Source: Paracoccaceae bacterium
GTDB taxonomy: Bacteria > Pseudomonadota > Alphaproteobacteria > Rhodobacterales > Rhodobacteraceae
DNA: 46,111 bases
Reading direction: 5' to 3'
Assembly (NCBI GenBank): GCA_020446815.1
Contig: JAGRDY010000016.1
Location: forward strand, 1-46,111
The position numbers and the translations under genes are program-made. The notes under the pieces are model-generated. The model did no database searches. It saw only the letters and a list, made by a program, of their open reading frames with translations, and was not told the DNA's origin. Positions within the stretch are counted from its first letter, which is position 1; each line of letters opens with the position of its first letter. Shown one piece after another: positions 1-10,069 of this stretch.

Positions 1-952
1 CCATGCCCAGATGCAGGCCCATGCCCGACAGCACTTCCTTGATCTCGTTCAGCGACTTGCGCCCGAAGTTCGGGGTGCGCAGCATCTCGGCCTCGGTCTT
101 CTGGATCAGATCGCCGATATAGACGATGTTGTCGTTCTTGAGGCAGTTGGCCGAGCGCACCGAAAGCTCCAGTTCGTCGACTTTCTTCAAGAGCAGCGGG
201 TTGAATTCAAGCCCGTCATCGGCATCCGCCTTCGACGCCGATTCAGGTTCGTCGAAGTTGACGAAGATCGACAGCTGATCCTGAAGGATGCGCGCTGCGT
301 AGGCCACGGCGTCATCGGGTGTCAGCGATCCGTCGGTTTCGATCTTGACCGTCAGCTTGTCGTAGTCGAGCACCTGGCCTTCGCGGGTCGGCTGCACTTC
401 GTAGCTGACCTTTTTTACCGGCGAGAAGATCGCATCGACCGGGATCAGCCCGATGGGCGCGTCCTCGGGGCGGTTCTTGTCGGCGGCAACATAGCCCTTG
501 CCGGTGGCGACGGTCAGTTCCATGAACACATCCGCGCCTTCGTCAAGATGGCAGATCACATGGTCCTTGTTGAGAACCTCGATGCCGTTCGATTCGGAAA
601 TGTCGCCCGCCGTGACGATCGCCGGGCCCTTGGCGGAAATCGTCAGGCGCTTGGGCCCTTCGACTTCCATCCTGAGGCTGACGCCCTTGAGGTTGAGCAC
701 GATGTCGGTGACGTCTTCGCGCACGCCGGCAACGCTGGAAAACTCGTGCAGGACATTGTCGATCTGGACGCTGGTGATGGCCGCGCCCTGAAGCGACGAC
801 ATCAGCACCCGGCGCAGGGCGTTGCCGAGCGTCAGGCCGAAACCGCGCTCCAGCGGTTCGGCGATCAGCGTCGCCTGACGCTGCGGGTCATTGCCGGGTT
901 TGACGTCAAGCTGCATCGGCTTGATCAGTTCTGCCCAATTCTTGTGGATCAT
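1..952 (-). CDS. rpoA: DNA-directed RNA polymerase subunit alpha (3' end outside window)
   Basis: Alpha subunit of RNA polymerase. It dimerises to nucleate core assembly, and its C-terminal domain contacts UP elements and activators. The reading frame starts at the ATG at 952 (protein begins [14 protein letters not shown]) and stays open to the left edge, giving 317 codons. The N-terminal assembly domain carries the family signature [20 protein letters not shown]. The CTD helices are visible near the edge ([30 protein letters not shown]). The usual length is about 338 residues, so only the last ~20 are missing. It is the most distal visible gene of the ribosomal cluster, after rpsK. Confidence 0.98.
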   Translation of the reverse strand, partial: MIHKNWAELIKPMQLDVKPGNDPQRQATLIAEPLERGFGLTLGNALRRVLMSSLQGAAITSVQIDNVLHEFSSVAGVREDVTDIVLNLKGVSLRMEVEGPKRLTISAKGPAIVTAGDISESNGIEVLNKDHVICHLDEGADVFMELTVATGKGYVAADKNRPEDAPIGLIPVDAIFSPVKKVSYEVQPTREGQVLDYDKLTVKIETDGSLTPDDAVAYAARILQDQLSIFVNFDEPESASKADADDGLEFNPLLLKKVDELELSVRSANCLKNDNIVYIGDLIQKTEAEMLRTPNFGRKSLNEIKEVLSGMGLHLGM

Positions 953-1066
953 GCGTTCTGCCTCCATACCAGTTCCCGGCCCATGTCCTAAATCCGGGAA
1001 CGCCCGAGGAAATAAACGAATACATCCCGGATCACAGCTGCGCGCGATCCGGGCTGCGAAATCAAT

Positions 1067-1456
1067 TCAGACGCGGCGCCGTTTCGGCGGGCGGCATCCA
1101 TTATGCGCCATCGGCGTGACATCACGGATCGAAGTGATGTTGAAGCCGGCGGCGGCCAGCGCGCGCAGGGCGCTTTCACGGCCCGAACCGGGGCCCTGCA
1201 CCTCGACCTCTAGCGTTTTCACGCCGTGTTCCTGCGCCTTGCGGCCCGCGTCCTCGGCGGCCATCTGGGCGGCATAGGGGGTCGATTTGCGCGATCCCTT
1301 GAAGCCCATGGTTCCGGCCGACGACCAGGCGATGGCGTTGCCCTGAACATCGGAGATCAGGATCTTGGTGTTGTTGAACGAGGAATTCACATGCGCGACG
1401 CCGGCGGCGATGTTCTTGCGTTCCTTGCGCTTGATGCGGACTTTATCACGAGCCAT
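1067..1456 (-). CDS. rpsK: 30S ribosomal protein S11
   Basis: Small-subunit platform protein that binds 16S rRNA near the decoding and E-site region. The 129 residues match the full family length. It has the typical core [18 protein letters not shown] and the conserved C-terminal run [19 protein letters not shown]. It lies 14 bp after rpsM and 114 bp before rpoA in the same direction, the usual alpha-operon order (rpsM-rpsK-rpoA; rpsD is absent, as is normal in alphaproteobacteria). Confidence 0.98.
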   Translation of the reverse strand: MARDKVRIKRKERKNIAAGVAHVNSSFNNTKILISDVQGNAIAWSSAGTMGFKGSRKSTPYAAQMAAEDAGRKAQEHGVKTLEVEVQGPGSGRESALRALAAAGFNITSIRDVTPMAHNGCRPPKRRRV

Positions 1457-1470
1457 CTGTCAACGCCCCC

Positions 1471-1839
1471 TTATTTCTTCTTGCCGGCAATGGCCTTTGC
1501 GGGGCCTTTGCGGGTGCGCGCGTTGGTATGGGTGCGCTGGCCGCGAACCGGCAGGTTGCGGCGGTGGCGCAGGCCACGGTAGCAGCCAAGATCCATCAGG
1601 CGCTTGACGTTGATCTGCACTTCGCGGCGCAGATCGCCCTCGACGGTGTAATGCGCGTCGATATGTTCGCGAATGGCCAGGACTTCCGCATCGGAAAGTT
1701 CGTTGACCCGGCGGTTGGCTTCGACATTGGTCGCCTCGCAGATCTTGCGGGCGGCATCGGGGCCTATGCCATGGATGTAGGTAAGGGCGATGGGGACACG
1801 TTTCCCCGTCGGAATGTTGACGCCAGCAATGCGTGCCAC
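1471..1839 (-). CDS. rpsM: 30S ribosomal protein S13
   Basis: Head protein of the 30S subunit that forms intersubunit bridges to L5. The 122 residues are full length. It begins [20 protein letters not shown], contains the helix-hairpin-helix-like [14 protein letters not shown] near residues 22-35, and ends with the basic tail [19 protein letters not shown]. rpmJ, which sits between secY and rpsM in many bacteria, is absent. The 179 bp gap to adk holds no gene. Confidence 0.98.
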   Translation of the reverse strand: MARIAGVNIPTGKRVPIALTYIHGIGPDAARKICEATNVEANRRVNELSDAEVLAIREHIDAHYTVEGDLRREVQINVKRLMDLGCYRGLRHRRNLPVRGQRTHTNARTRKGPAKAIAGKKK

Positions 1840-2018
1840 GCGCGATTTCCTTTCGTTGCGGTTCCGTCGTGCCAGAACCTTTTTTCACAACATCGACCCG
1901 AGGCTCGTGCGCCTTCGGGCCGGCTCGGCTTTTCGGCCTTCGTGAATTGGCAAACACCAAATAAATCAGGCCGATTCTCTTGCGAGACGCCGTGACCTAG
2001 TGGGTTTCGAAGGCGGCG

Positions 2019-2678
2019 TCAAGTCGCCCGGGGCCGATCCAGCACATCGGCGATGGATTTCGCCACGTCATCCACGGCGGCCAGCCCGTCGACCGGGTGA
2101 AGAACCCCCTTGGCGTAGTAATAGCCGATCAGGGGGGCGGTCTTCTTGTAATATTCCATCAGGCGGATCTTCAGGCTTTCGGCGTTGTCATCGGCGCGGC
2201 GTTGCAGATTGGCCGAACCGCATTTGTCGCAGATTCCGGGCCGGGCGGTGGGCCGGGTGTCGTCGTGATAGACCTCGCCGCAATCGCCGCAGGTAAAGCG
2301 CCCGGCGATGCGCTTGACCAGTGCTGCGTCATCGACCTGCATTTCGATGACCGCATCGAGCCTGCGCCCGGAGCGTTCGAGCAACGCGCCCAGCGCATCG
2401 GCCTGCGCAAGCGTGCGCGGAAAGCCGTCGAAGATGAAACCGCCGCCCTTGCCGGATTGCAGATTTTCCTCGATCAGGCCGATGACGATCTCATCCGTCA
2501 CCAGATCGCCGCGGTCCATCACGGCGGCAACCGTCCTGCCCATCGCGGTTCCCGATGTGCGTGCCTCGCGCAGCATGTCGCCGGTCGACAGCTGAACCAT
2601 GCCGCGCCGGGCGACCAGCCTTTGCGCCTGCGTCCCTTTGCCCGCACCCGGCGGCCCGAGAAGGATGATATCGGTCAT
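2019..2678 (-). CDS. adk: adenylate kinase (zinc-finger LID type)
   Basis: Cytoplasmic enzyme interconverting ATP + AMP and 2 ADP. The 219 residues show the P-loop GPPGAGKGT at 8-16, the AMP-binding segment with FDGFPRT near 83-89, and a long-form LID. The LID carries four cysteines (C130, C133, C150, C153) in a CxxC...CxxC zinc-finger arrangement. It starts 7 bp after the secY stop, so it is co-transcribed with the translocase gene, a common linkage in alphaproteobacteria. No key residue is missing. Confidence 0.97.
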   Translation of the reverse strand: MTDIILLGPPGAGKGTQAQRLVARRGMVQLSTGDMLREARTSGTAMGRTVAAVMDRGDLVTDEIVIGLIEENLQSGKGGGFIFDGFPRTLAQADALGALLERSGRRLDAVIEMQVDDAALVKRIAGRFTCGDCGEVYHDDTRPTARPGICDKCGSANLQRRADDNAESLKIRLMEYYKKTAPLIGYYYAKGVLHPVDGLAAVDDVAKSIADVLDRPRAT

Positions 2679-2685
2679 AAGCGTC

Positions 2686-4047
<1,362 letters not shown>

Positions 4048-4150
4048 TCGCGATCTCTTTCATGATCAGCGCCGCCGGACCGTTTTCCGGTCGGGCGGCG
4101 CTTGGAAAACTCATGCCTATGTAAGTGGCCTCATGGCTGCCGGCAACCCG

Positions 4151-4624
4151 TTATTCCGCGCCCGGCGCCATTGTGACCGAAAGCGAGCCGCCGGCCTTTT
4201 CCACCGCCGCGATCGCCGGTCTGGAGGCGCCGGTCACCGCCAGTTTCAGCTTGGCCGTCACCGCGCCCTTGGCCAGAACCCGGATTCCGTCGAGCTTGCG
4301 CCGCACGAGACCGCAGGCCACCAGCATCTCTTCGGTAATCTCCTTCTTGCCGTCGAGCTTGCCCGCGTCGACGAATTTCTGGATCAGGCCCAAATTGACC
4401 ACCGCGTAATGGCGGGCGTTCGGCTTGGTGAAGCCGCGCTTGGGCAGGCGCCGGTAGAGCGGCATCTGGCCGCCTTCGTAGCCCGCCAGGGCCACGCCCG
4501 AACGGGAGCTTTGCCCCTTGATGCCGCGCCCGGCGGTCTTGCCCTTGCCCGATCCGGGGCCGCGCGCGACCCGCATCCGTTTCTTGGCGGCGCCGGGATT
4601 GTCGTGCAGTTCGTTCAGTTTCAT
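4151..4624 (-). CDS. rplO: 50S ribosomal protein L15
   Basis: Large-subunit assembly protein. The start at 4624 was chosen because the protein then begins [19 protein letters not shown], the classic L15 N-terminus; the frame stays open upstream, but that sequence does not look like L15. The 157 residues include the glycine/lysine-rich [18 protein letters not shown]. An AAAGGAGAAGCGAC-type ribosome-binding site precedes the ATG. It is separated from rpmD by a GFA-family gene and a terminator, and has its own candidate promoter at 4720-4748. Confidence 0.97.
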   Translation of the reverse strand: MKLNELHDNPGAAKKRMRVARGPGSGKGKTAGRGIKGQSSRSGVALAGYEGGQMPLYRRLPKRGFTKPNARHYAVVNLGLIQKFVDAGKLDGKKEITEEMLVACGLVRRKLDGIRVLAKGAVTAKLKLAVTGASRPAIAAVEKAGGSLSVTMAPGAE

Positions 4625-4719
4625 GTCGCTTCTCCTTTGCCGGAAATGGCCCCCAGCGACGGGAGCGGCCAGACACGGCGTTTCTTGTTGATTCTGTGAC
4701 GGCAGGCCGCCACCGGGCG

Positions 4720-4748
4720 CGTATAGACGGGATGGCCGGGCAAGGCAA
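4720..4748 (-). promoter_or_regulatory. candidate promoter for rplO-secY-adk-rpsM-rpsK-rpoA
   Basis: Reading the minus strand, a -35 TTGCCT (4748-4743) is followed by exactly 17 bp and a -10 TATACG (4725-4720). This matches the housekeeping promoter style seen before rpmC and tRNA-Arg in this window. Transcription would start near 4713 and leave a leader of about 90 nt before the rplO ATG. Not experimentally supported. Confidence 0.6.
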
Positions 4749-4816
4749 GCGTCGGCGCCAGGGGCACCGCCGGCGCTCATAGGCGGGCGCGGGCCGCAGA
4801 CCGGCCGGTGACGCGC

Positions 4817-5257
4817 TCAGGCGCCTTTCGGCCAGGTGAAGCTGGGTTGCAGGCCCGCATGGACCGGCCGGCCGTCGTCGGGTTTGGCATAGCCCTTGGA
4901 CGTATCCCAGAAGGCATGATAGGTGGCCTTCGGAAACCTGGCGTCGTCATAGCCCATCACATTTGGCACCGCGACGCGGATGCGCTTTTGCTTGTCGTCC
5001 AGCATCAGGACGGCATTGCACTTTTCACACAGGCAGATTTCCAGCGGGCCGTCGGGGTTGTCGGCGTTGAAGGGTACGCGTTTCATCGCGGCTTCGTTGC
5101 TGGTCTTGATGTCTGCGTGATTGAAGAAGGCGACATGGGTCACCTGCTGGCCGGTGACCTTCTTGCAGACATTGCAGTGGCATTCGTGATTGTCGATCGG
5201 TTCGGCCGTGGCATGAACCTTGTGATGTTCGCAGCCCCCCGAATACTTGTCCGTCAT
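4817..5257 (-). CDS. GFA/CENP-V-type zinc-binding protein inserted in the spc operon
   Basis: A 146-residue protein of the glutathione-dependent formaldehyde-activating (GFA)/CENP-V-type fold. The zinc-ligand pattern is visible: GGCEHHK near the N-terminus, CHCNVCKKVTGQ at about 27-38, and CLCEKCNAV in the middle. The original GFA member of Paracoccus was linked to S-hydroxymethylglutathione formation, but that role is disputed and most relatives have no known substrate. A strong AGGAGG Shine-Dalgarno lies 5 bp before the ATG at 5257. The gene stands between rpmD and rplO, where no gene is usually found. It could serve formaldehyde or thiol metabolism, but the sequence does not show this. Confidence 0.85.
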   Translation of the reverse strand: MTDKYSGGCEHHKVHATAEPIDNHECHCNVCKKVTGQQVTHVAFFNHADIKTSNEAAMKRVPFNADNPDGPLEICLCEKCNAVLMLDDKQKRIRVAVPNVMGYDDARFPKATYHAFWDTSKGYAKPDDGRPVHAGLQPSFTWPKGA

Positions 5258-5392
5258 TTGAACCTCCTGTCATCTTGGTTGCAGGTTTCGATCAGGACCG
5301 ATGCCCATCCGACTCGGGCTGGCACCCCTGACGCGGGGTCAACCTAGCATGGTTTTCGCCGGACGCTCAGGCCGATCATGCCGCTGGACGCA

Positions 5393-5423
5393 AAAACGCC
5401 CCCGCTGATGGCAGGGGCGTTTT
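5393..5423 (-). terminator. intrinsic terminator after rpmD
   Basis: A perfect 10-bp inverted repeat (AAAACGCCCC at 5393-5402, GGGGCGTTTT at 5414-5423) with an 11-nt loop. On the minus strand the stem is followed by a run of five T. It lies 52 bp after the rpmD stop and upstream of the GFA gene. The T/A flanks are symmetrical, so it could also act on plus-strand transcripts. Confidence 0.8.
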
Positions 5424-5439
5424 CTGTTGAAGGGCCGAA

Positions 5440-5460
5440 GCCCCGGATCGGGTCCGGGGC
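5440..5460. repeat. dispersed palindromic repeat, copy 1
   Basis: Palindrome with core CCCCGGATCGGGTCCGGGG (7-bp arms around TCGGG), flanked by G and C to give 21 identical bases. The same 21 bases recur at 6317-6337. GC-rich palindromes of this general form (CCCCGGA...TCCGGGG) are common intergenic repeats in alphaproteobacteria. It sits between rpmD and the terminator. Confidence 0.75.
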
Positions 5461-5475
5461 GGCGCGGCGATGGCG

Positions 5476-5670
5476 TCAGCCGCGCTCTTCGATGATCTCG
5501 ACCAGATGCGGGATCTTGGCGACCATGCCGCGCACCGAAGGCGTGTCTTCCAGTTCGCGGGTGCGGTTCATCTTGTTCAGACCGAGACCCTTGAGCGTTG
5601 CGCGCTGATCGGCGGGGCGGCGGATCGGCGAGCCGACCTGCTTGACCACGATGGTTTTCTTGCTTGCCAT
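5476..5670 (-). CDS. rpmD: 50S ribosomal protein L30
   Basis: Small 64-residue large-subunit protein. It begins [19 protein letters not shown] and has the family core [20 protein letters not shown], which packs against 23S rRNA. It starts 12 bp after rpsE and is the last gene before the terminator at 5393-5423, so it would end the upstream transcription unit. Confidence 0.97.
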   Translation of the reverse strand: MASKKTIVVKQVGSPIRRPADQRATLKGLGLNKMNRTRELEDTPSVRGMVAKIPHLVEIIEERG

Positions 5671-5682
5671 TGTCCGGGCTCC

Positions 5683-6261
5683 TTACGCTTCTGCGGTTGC
5701 GGCGGTTTCGGTGGAGCCGTCGGTTTCGGGCTTTTTCAGGATCTCGGCGACCTTCTTGCCGCGGCGCTGCGCGACCATGCGGGGGCTCGATTCCCGTTTC
5801 AGCCCGTCGATGGTGGCCCGGATCATGTTATAGGGGTTGGCCGAACCCAGCGACTTGGCCACCACGTCCTGAACGCCCAGCATCTCGAATACGGCGCGCA
5901 TCGGGCCGCCGGCGATGATGCCGGTGCCGGGAACCGCGGTGCGCATCACCACCTTGCCGGCGCCGTGGCGGCCGTGGGTATCGTGATGCAGCGTGCGCCC
6001 GTCGCGCAGCGGCACACGGATCAGCGAGCGCTTGGCCTGTTCGGTCGCCTTGCGGATCGCCTCGGGCACTTCCTTGGCCTTGCCCTTGCCGAAGCCGACG
6101 CGGCCGCGCTGGTCGCCAACCACGACGAGGGCCGCGAAGCCAAAGCGCTTGCCGCCCTTGACGGTCTTCGACACGCGGTTGATCGCCACCAGGCGATCGG
6201 CGAATTCCGGTGTTTCCTCGCGGCTGTCGCGGCGGTCCCGGCGGTTGTCTCTCTCTGCCAT
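5683..6261 (-). CDS. rpsE: 30S ribosomal protein S5
   Basis: Decoding-fidelity protein of the 30S subunit. It has 192 residues, with a charged N-terminal extension rich in R/D. The S5 double-stranded RNA-binding part is [21 protein letters not shown] at about 41-61. The C-terminal domain has [17 protein letters not shown] and [15 protein letters not shown]. It is separated from rplR by 114 bp that carries a second copy of the dispersed palindrome. Confidence 0.98.
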   Translation of the reverse strand: MAERDNRRDRRDSREETPEFADRLVAINRVSKTVKGGKRFGFAALVVVGDQRGRVGFGKGKAKEVPEAIRKATEQAKRSLIRVPLRDGRTLHHDTHGRHGAGKVVMRTAVPGTGIIAGGPMRAVFEMLGVQDVVAKSLGSANPYNMIRATIDGLKRESSPRMVAQRRGKKVAEILKKPETDGSTETAATAEA

Positions 6262-6316
6262 GGGGCATTCCTTCGTTTGGTGGCGCGGTCACCGCGCCGT
6301 AGGGGCCGATCCTGGT

Positions 6317-6337
6317 GCCCCGGATCGGGTCCGGGGC
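6317..6337. repeat. dispersed palindromic repeat, copy 2
   Basis: Identical over 21 bases to 5440-5460 (core CCCCGGATCGGGTCCGGGG). It lies in the 114 bp gap between rplR and rpsE, so in the transcript it would form a hairpin just before the rpsE ribosome-binding region. It is not followed by a T-tract and is not a typical terminator. Confidence 0.75.
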
Positions 6338-6375
6338 CCGGATCATCGGGGTGGCGCTGCCGCCACCCGCATGTA

Positions 6376-6735
6376 TCAGAACTTCAGTCCACCTTCACGG
6401 GCGGCCTCGGCCAGAGCCTTGATGCGCCCATGAAAGAGAAACCCGCCACGGTCGAAATAGCAGCTATCGACCCCGGCCTTCCTGGCGCGCTCGGCAATCG
6501 CCTTGCCGATCTTCGCCGCCGCTTCGACGTTGTTCTTGCCTACGACGCCCAAAGCCTTTTCCAGCGATGAGGCCGAGGCGAGGGTCACGCCATTGGTATC
6601 GTCGATCAGCTGCACGCTGATGTTCTTGGAGGAACGATGAACCGAGAGGCGTGCGCGCCCGTCGGCCATTTTCCGCAGTTTGTTCCGAACGCGCAGGCGG
6701 CGCTTGAGGAACAGTTCCCGTTTGCTGTTTGCCAT
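6376..6735 (-). CDS. rplR: 50S ribosomal protein L18
   Basis: 5S-rRNA-binding protein of the central protuberance. The 119 residues are full length. It begins [20 protein letters not shown] and contains [18 protein letters not shown] and the C-terminal [20 protein letters not shown]. It lies 12 bp after rplF. No oddities were seen in the gene itself; the wide gap to rpsE downstream is unusual for this operon. Confidence 0.98.
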   Translation of the reverse strand: MANSKRELFLKRRLRVRNKLRKMADGRARLSVHRSSKNISVQLIDDTNGVTLASASSLEKALGVVGKNNVEAAAKIGKAIAERARKAGVDSCYFDRGGFLFHGRIKALAEAAREGGLKF

Positions 6736-6747
6736 TTTATCGCGTCC

Positions 6748-7281
6748 TTACTTCTTCTTGCCTTCCTTGCGGAAGATGAACTCGTCCTTGTATTTGATGC
6801 CCTTGCCCTTGTAGGGCTCGGGGGCGCGCCATTCGCGGATATTCGCCGCGACCTGGCCGACGAGTTGCTGGTCGATACCTTCCACAACGATTTCGGTTTG
6901 CTTGGGGGCGCTCACCGTCACGCCTGCCGGCACCTCGAAGTTCACTTCGTGGCTGTAGCCAAGCGAGAGTTTCAGCACATTGCCCTGCATGGCGGCGCGG
7001 TAGCCCACGCCATTTATCTCAAGCTCGGTCTTGAAGCCTTCGCTGACCCCGGTCACCAGATTGGCGACCATCGAGCGGGACATCCCCCATTGCTGGCGGG
7101 CCCGCTTGGAGGTGCCGCGCGGGGTGATGGTGATTTCCTGGCCATCGAGCTTGATCGTCACGTCATCGGTGGCGGTGAAGCTGCGGGTGCCTTTCGGCCC
7201 CTTCACTTCCACGCGCTGACCCGACACGGTGGCCGAAACGCCCTTGGGCAGTGCGACCGGTTTCTTTCCTATCCGGGACAT
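6748..7281 (-). CDS. rplF: 50S ribosomal protein L6
   Basis: Large-subunit protein near the factor-binding site. The start at 7281 was chosen because the product then begins [15 protein letters not shown], the family N-terminus; an open frame continues upstream but overlaps rpsH. The 177 residues contain the two L6 repeats and the C-terminal signature [20 protein letters not shown]. It lies 10 bp after rpsH. Confidence 0.98.
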   Translation of the reverse strand: MSRIGKKPVALPKGVSATVSGQRVEVKGPKGTRSFTATDDVTIKLDGQEITITPRGTSKRARQQWGMSRSMVANLVTGVSEGFKTELEINGVGYRAAMQGNVLKLSLGYSHEVNFEVPAGVTVSAPKQTEIVVEGIDQQLVGQVAANIREWRAPEPYKGKGIKYKDEFIFRKEGKKK

Positions 7282-7291
7282 CGTGACCTCC

Positions 7292-7690
7292 CTAGAATAC
7301 GGTGCAGAGCACTTCGCCGCCGACATTGGCGGTTCGTGCGGCGGCATCGGACATGACGCCTTTCGGCGTGGAGACGATCGACACACCCAGCCCGTTGCGG
7401 ACATTGGGGATATTCCGAACACCGGCATAGACGCGGCGGCCGGGGGTCGATACGCGCTTGATTTCGCGGATCACCGGGGTGCCTTCGACGTATTTCAGGC
7501 TGATTTCCAGCTCTGGCAGGCCGCTGGCCCCCGTCACCTTTTCATAGCCGCGGATATAGCCTTCGCCCGCCAGCACATCGAGAACCCAGGCGCGCAGCTT
7601 GGAGGCCGGTGTGCGGACCGTGGACTTGCCCCGCGACTGCGAGTTGCGGATGCGGGTCAGCATATCGCCGAGAGGATCGTTCATCGACAT
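7292..7690 (-). CDS. rpsH: 30S ribosomal protein S8
   Basis: Primary 16S-rRNA-binding protein. In E. coli it is the translational repressor of the spc operon; whether that control exists here is not visible. The start at 7690 gives [18 protein letters not shown], preceded by an AAGGGGGA ribosome-binding site about 7 bp upstream; an internal ATG at 7684 (MNDPL) is an alternative. The 132 residues end with the family motif [22 protein letters not shown]-type C-terminus. Confidence 0.97.
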   Translation of the reverse strand: MSMNDPLGDMLTRIRNSQSRGKSTVRTPASKLRAWVLDVLAGEGYIRGYEKVTGASGLPELEISLKYVEGTPVIREIKRVSTPGRRVYAGVRNIPNVRNGLGVSIVSTPKGVMSDAAARTANVGGEVLCTVF

Positions 7691-7703
7691 TTCCCGTTCC
7701 CCC

Positions 7704-8009
7704 TTACCAGCTCGACTTGACCATGCCGGGGATCTGGCCCATCGAGGCCAGATCACGCAGCATGATGCGCGACAGTTTCAGTTTGCGGTAATAGGCATGC
7801 GGGCGGCCCGTCATCAGGCAGCGGTTGTGCAACCGCGTCGCCGATGAGTTGCGCGGCAGTTGCGCGAGTTTCATCGTTGCCTTGAACCGTTCTTCCATCG
7901 GCTTGGATTGGTCTTCGATGACCGCTTTCAGCGCCGCCCGCCTAGCCGCATATTGCTTGACCAGCCTGGCGCGCTTGACTTCGCGGTTCACCATGGATTT
8001 TTTTGCCAT
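7704..8009 (-). CDS. rpsN: 30S ribosomal protein S14 (zinc-free type)
   Basis: Head protein of the 30S subunit. The 101-residue long form lacks the CxxC...CxxC zinc ligands of the short form, so it is the zinc-independent type. It contains [20 protein letters not shown] at the N-terminus and the conserved [20 protein letters not shown] near residues 63-82. It lies 13 bp before rpsH and 19 bp after rplE. Confidence 0.98.
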   Translation of the reverse strand: MAKKSMVNREVKRARLVKQYAARRAALKAVIEDQSKPMEERFKATMKLAQLPRNSSATRLHNRCLMTGRPHAYYRKLKLSRIMLRDLASMGQIPGMVKSSW

Positions 8010-8028
8010 TGTCTCTTTCCTTCCGCGA

Positions 8029-8589
8029 TCAGCTGTTGAAGGGCATGTTGAAATGCTTCAACAGCGCCTTCGCTTCCGCGTCGCTCCGCGCGGTGGTGCA
8101 GATGATGATGTCCATGCCGAGAATCTCGTCGACCTTGTCGAAGTTGATTTCGGGGAACACGATTTGTTCCTTCAGGCCCATCGCGAAGTTGCCGCGCCCG
8201 TCGAAGGACGTGCCCCTGACGCCGCGAAAGTCGCGCACGCGGGGCAGGGCGATGGTGATCAACCGGTCGAGGAATTCATACATCCGGTCGCCGCGCAGCG
8301 TCACCTTGACGCCCAGCGGCATTTCCTCGCGGACCCGGAAACCCGCGATGGATTTCTTGGCATAGGTGATCAGCGCCTTCTGGCCGGCGATCAGCGACAG
8401 CTCTTCCTGGGCGCCCTTCACCTTCTTGGTGTCCTTGACGGCCTCGCCGACGCCCATGTTCAGGACGATCTTGTCGAGGCGCGGGATCTGCATGGCGTTC
8501 TTGTAGCCAAACTCTTCCCGCATCGCCGGGGCGATCACGTCCTTGAAGATCGTCTTAAGACGCGGGGTATATTTTGCCTGGTCGAGCAT
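8029..8589 (-). CDS. rplE: 50S ribosomal protein L5
   Basis: 5S-rRNA-binding protein that contacts S13 across the subunit interface. The 186 residues include [19 protein letters not shown] and [15 protein letters not shown]-like segments, and the protein ends in [19 protein letters not shown]. Its ATG overlaps the rplX stop by one base (TGATG), so translation is probably coupled. Confidence 0.98.
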   Translation of the reverse strand: MLDQAKYTPRLKTIFKDVIAPAMREEFGYKNAMQIPRLDKIVLNMGVGEAVKDTKKVKGAQEELSLIAGQKALITYAKKSIAGFRVREEMPLGVKVTLRGDRMYEFLDRLITIALPRVRDFRGVRGTSFDGRGNFAMGLKEQIVFPEINFDKVDEILGMDIIICTTARSDAEAKALLKHFNMPFNS

Positions 8590-8894
8590 CAGAGCGCCTC
8601 CCCCGTGGTTTTGGCAAAGCGCACCTTCTTGCCCTCTTCCATGCGAAAGCCGACGCGGGTTGCCTTGCCGTTCTTGTCGGTCACCGCGAGGTTCGACAGA
8701 TCGACCGGCATCGCCTTGGGCTGGCGGCCGCCCTGGTTGGTCTGGGTCTGGCGCTGATGACGGATGGCGATGTTGATTCCCTCGACCACGGCCTTGCCGG
8801 CCTTCGGGTCGACGGACTGGATTTCGCCCTTCTTGCCCTTGTCCTTGCCGGCAAGAACGATGACCGTGTCACCTTTTTTGAGTTTTGCGGACAT
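8589..8894 (-). CDS. rplX: 50S ribosomal protein L24
   Basis: Assembly-initiator protein of the 50S subunit with an N-terminal KOW motif ([18 protein letters not shown], residues about 5-22). The 101 residues are full length. Both ends overlap neighbours by one base (rplN stop/rplX start at 8894 and rplX stop/rplE start at 8589), implying translational coupling. Confidence 0.98.
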   Translation of the reverse strand: MSAKLKKGDTVIVLAGKDKGKKGEIQSVDPKAGKAVVEGINIAIRHQRQTQTNQGGRQPKAMPVDLSNLAVTDKNGKATRVGFRMEEGKKVRFAKTTGEAL

Positions 8895-9262
8895 CAGAGC
8901 ACCTCCGGCGCCAGCGAGATGATTTTCATGAAGTTCTTGGCGCGCAGTTCGCGCACCACCGGGCCGAAGATACGCGTGCCGACCGGCTCGCCCTGGTTCG
9001 ACAGGATGACGGCGGCGTTGCGATCGAAACGGATCGAAGTGCCGTCTTCGCGGCGCACTTCCTTGGCGGTACGCACGACGACAGCCTTGCGCACGTCGCC
9101 CTTCTTGACCTTGCCGCGCGGAATGGCTTCCTTCACCGACACCACGATAATGTCACCGACACTGGCGTAACGACGGTGGGAACCACCCAGAACCTTGATG
9201 CACTGGACCCGGCGCGCGCCGGAGTTGTCAGCCACATCCAGGTTGGTCTGCATCTGGATCAT
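8894..9262 (-). CDS. rplN: 50S ribosomal protein L14
   Basis: Intersubunit-bridge protein of 122 residues beginning [20 protein letters not shown]. It has the conserved [15 protein letters not shown] and the C-terminal [16 protein letters not shown]-like end. It lies 61 bp after rpsQ and overlaps rplX by one base. No unusual feature was seen. Confidence 0.98.
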   Translation of the reverse strand: MIQMQTNLDVADNSGARRVQCIKVLGGSHRRYASVGDIIVVSVKEAIPRGKVKKGDVRKAVVVRTAKEVRREDGTSIRFDRNAAVILSNQGEPVGTRIFGPVVRELRAKNFMKIISLAPEVL

Positions 9263-9323
9263 TTGGTTTCTCCCGACCTTTGGGAATCATTCCCAGGGTT
9301 TCGATTGAGCGTTCGGGTCGTGC

Positions 9324-9563
9324 CTAGGCCGAGGCTTCGGTCACTACCGTCCAGCGTTTGGTTTTCGAGATCGGCGCGCATTCCTCGATGCGCACGGTAT
9401 CGCCGACCTTGAACTGGTTATTGGCATCGTGGGCCCGGTATTTCTTGGACTTGCGGATGGTCTTTTTCAGAACCGGATGGGTAAAGCGGCGCTCGACCAG
9501 GACGGTGACCGTCTGTTCGTTCTTGTCCGAGGTCACGGTGCCTTGCAGGATACGTTTTGGCAT
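9324..9563 (-). CDS. rpsQ: 30S ribosomal protein S17
   Basis: OB-fold 16S-rRNA-binding protein of 79 residues. It begins [19 protein letters not shown] and contains [20 protein letters not shown] and the S17 motif [19 protein letters not shown]. It starts 11 bp after rpmC. Confidence 0.98.
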   Translation of the reverse strand: MPKRILQGTVTSDKNEQTVTVLVERRFTHPVLKKTIRKSKKYRAHDANNQFKVGDTVRIEECAPISKTKRWTVVTEASA

Positions 9564-9574
9564 TTGCGCGCTCC

Positions 9575-9778
9575 TCAGTTCGCCGCCGCTTCGGCGGCTT
9601 TCTGGTTCATGACGGTCTTGATGCGGGCGACGTCGCGGCGGACGGCGCGCATGCGGGCGGTGTTCTCAAGCTGGCTGGTCGCCTGCTGGAAGCGCAGGTT
9701 GAACGCTTCCTTCTTCAGCGCCACCAGCGCATCGCGCAGCTGGTCGGGCGTCTTGTTCTTCAATTCATCGGCGTTCAT
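9575..9778 (-). CDS. rpmC: 50S ribosomal protein L29
   Basis: Small helical protein at the polypeptide exit tunnel. The start at 9778 was chosen because the product then begins [19 protein letters not shown], the family N-terminus, with a GAAAGGAAA ribosome-binding site upstream. The 67 residues include [20 protein letters not shown]. rplP normally precedes rpmC, but here no further ribosomal gene follows upstream. rpmC heads the cluster and is driven by the candidate promoter at 9889-9917. Confidence 0.97.
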   Translation of the reverse strand: MNADELKNKTPDQLRDALVALKKEAFNLRFQQATSQLENTARMRAVRRDVARIKTVMNQKAAEAAAN

Positions 9779-9856
9779 GTCGCCATTTCCTTTCAAAACA
9801 CCAGAAGGCCCCCTGACACGGGTCACCCTTGACCTGGTGGATAAATGATGCCGTGC

Positions 9857-9876
9857 GAATCCGGTGTACCGGAATC
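9857..9876. repeat. imperfect palindrome in the rpmC leader
   Basis: GAATCCGGTGTACCGGAATC pairs in 8 of its 10 arm positions with one internal mismatch and a central GT. It begins about 13 bp downstream of the rpmC -10 box, so it would fold at the very 5' end of the ribosomal-protein mRNA, or serve as a DNA operator. Function unknown. Confidence 0.5.
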
Positions 9877-9888
9877 GCAAGATGCGTC

Positions 9889-9917
9889 CCTATATGGGAG
9901 CGCCGGGGGAAGGGCAA
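9889..9917 (-). promoter_or_regulatory. candidate promoter for the rpmC...rpmD ribosomal operon
   Basis: On the minus strand, -35 TTGCCC (9917-9912), a 17-bp spacer and -10 TATAGG (9894-9889). The predicted start near 9882 leaves a leader of about 105 nt before rpmC. The rest of the 291 bp between rpmC and the DeoR gene (9918-10069) shows no gene and no clear terminator. Confidence 0.65.
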
Positions 9918-10069
9918 GGGAAAAGGTTCGCAATGCGGGCGGGTTTGCCCGAAACCGCGCCTTTCGGGGCCGGCGCCGCAGCGGGCCGCCGCCGGTCAGG
10001 CCGGCGCGGCGATGCCGTTTCGCGGCCATTTCATGGGCAGACCGGTTGCGTCGCGCGGCCTGGCCGGGC

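Noticed and set aside
1986-2020. GACGCCG/CGGCGTC inverted repeat after adk as a terminator
   Set aside because: A 21-base loop, no T-run, and overlap with the adk stop make a terminator unlikely.
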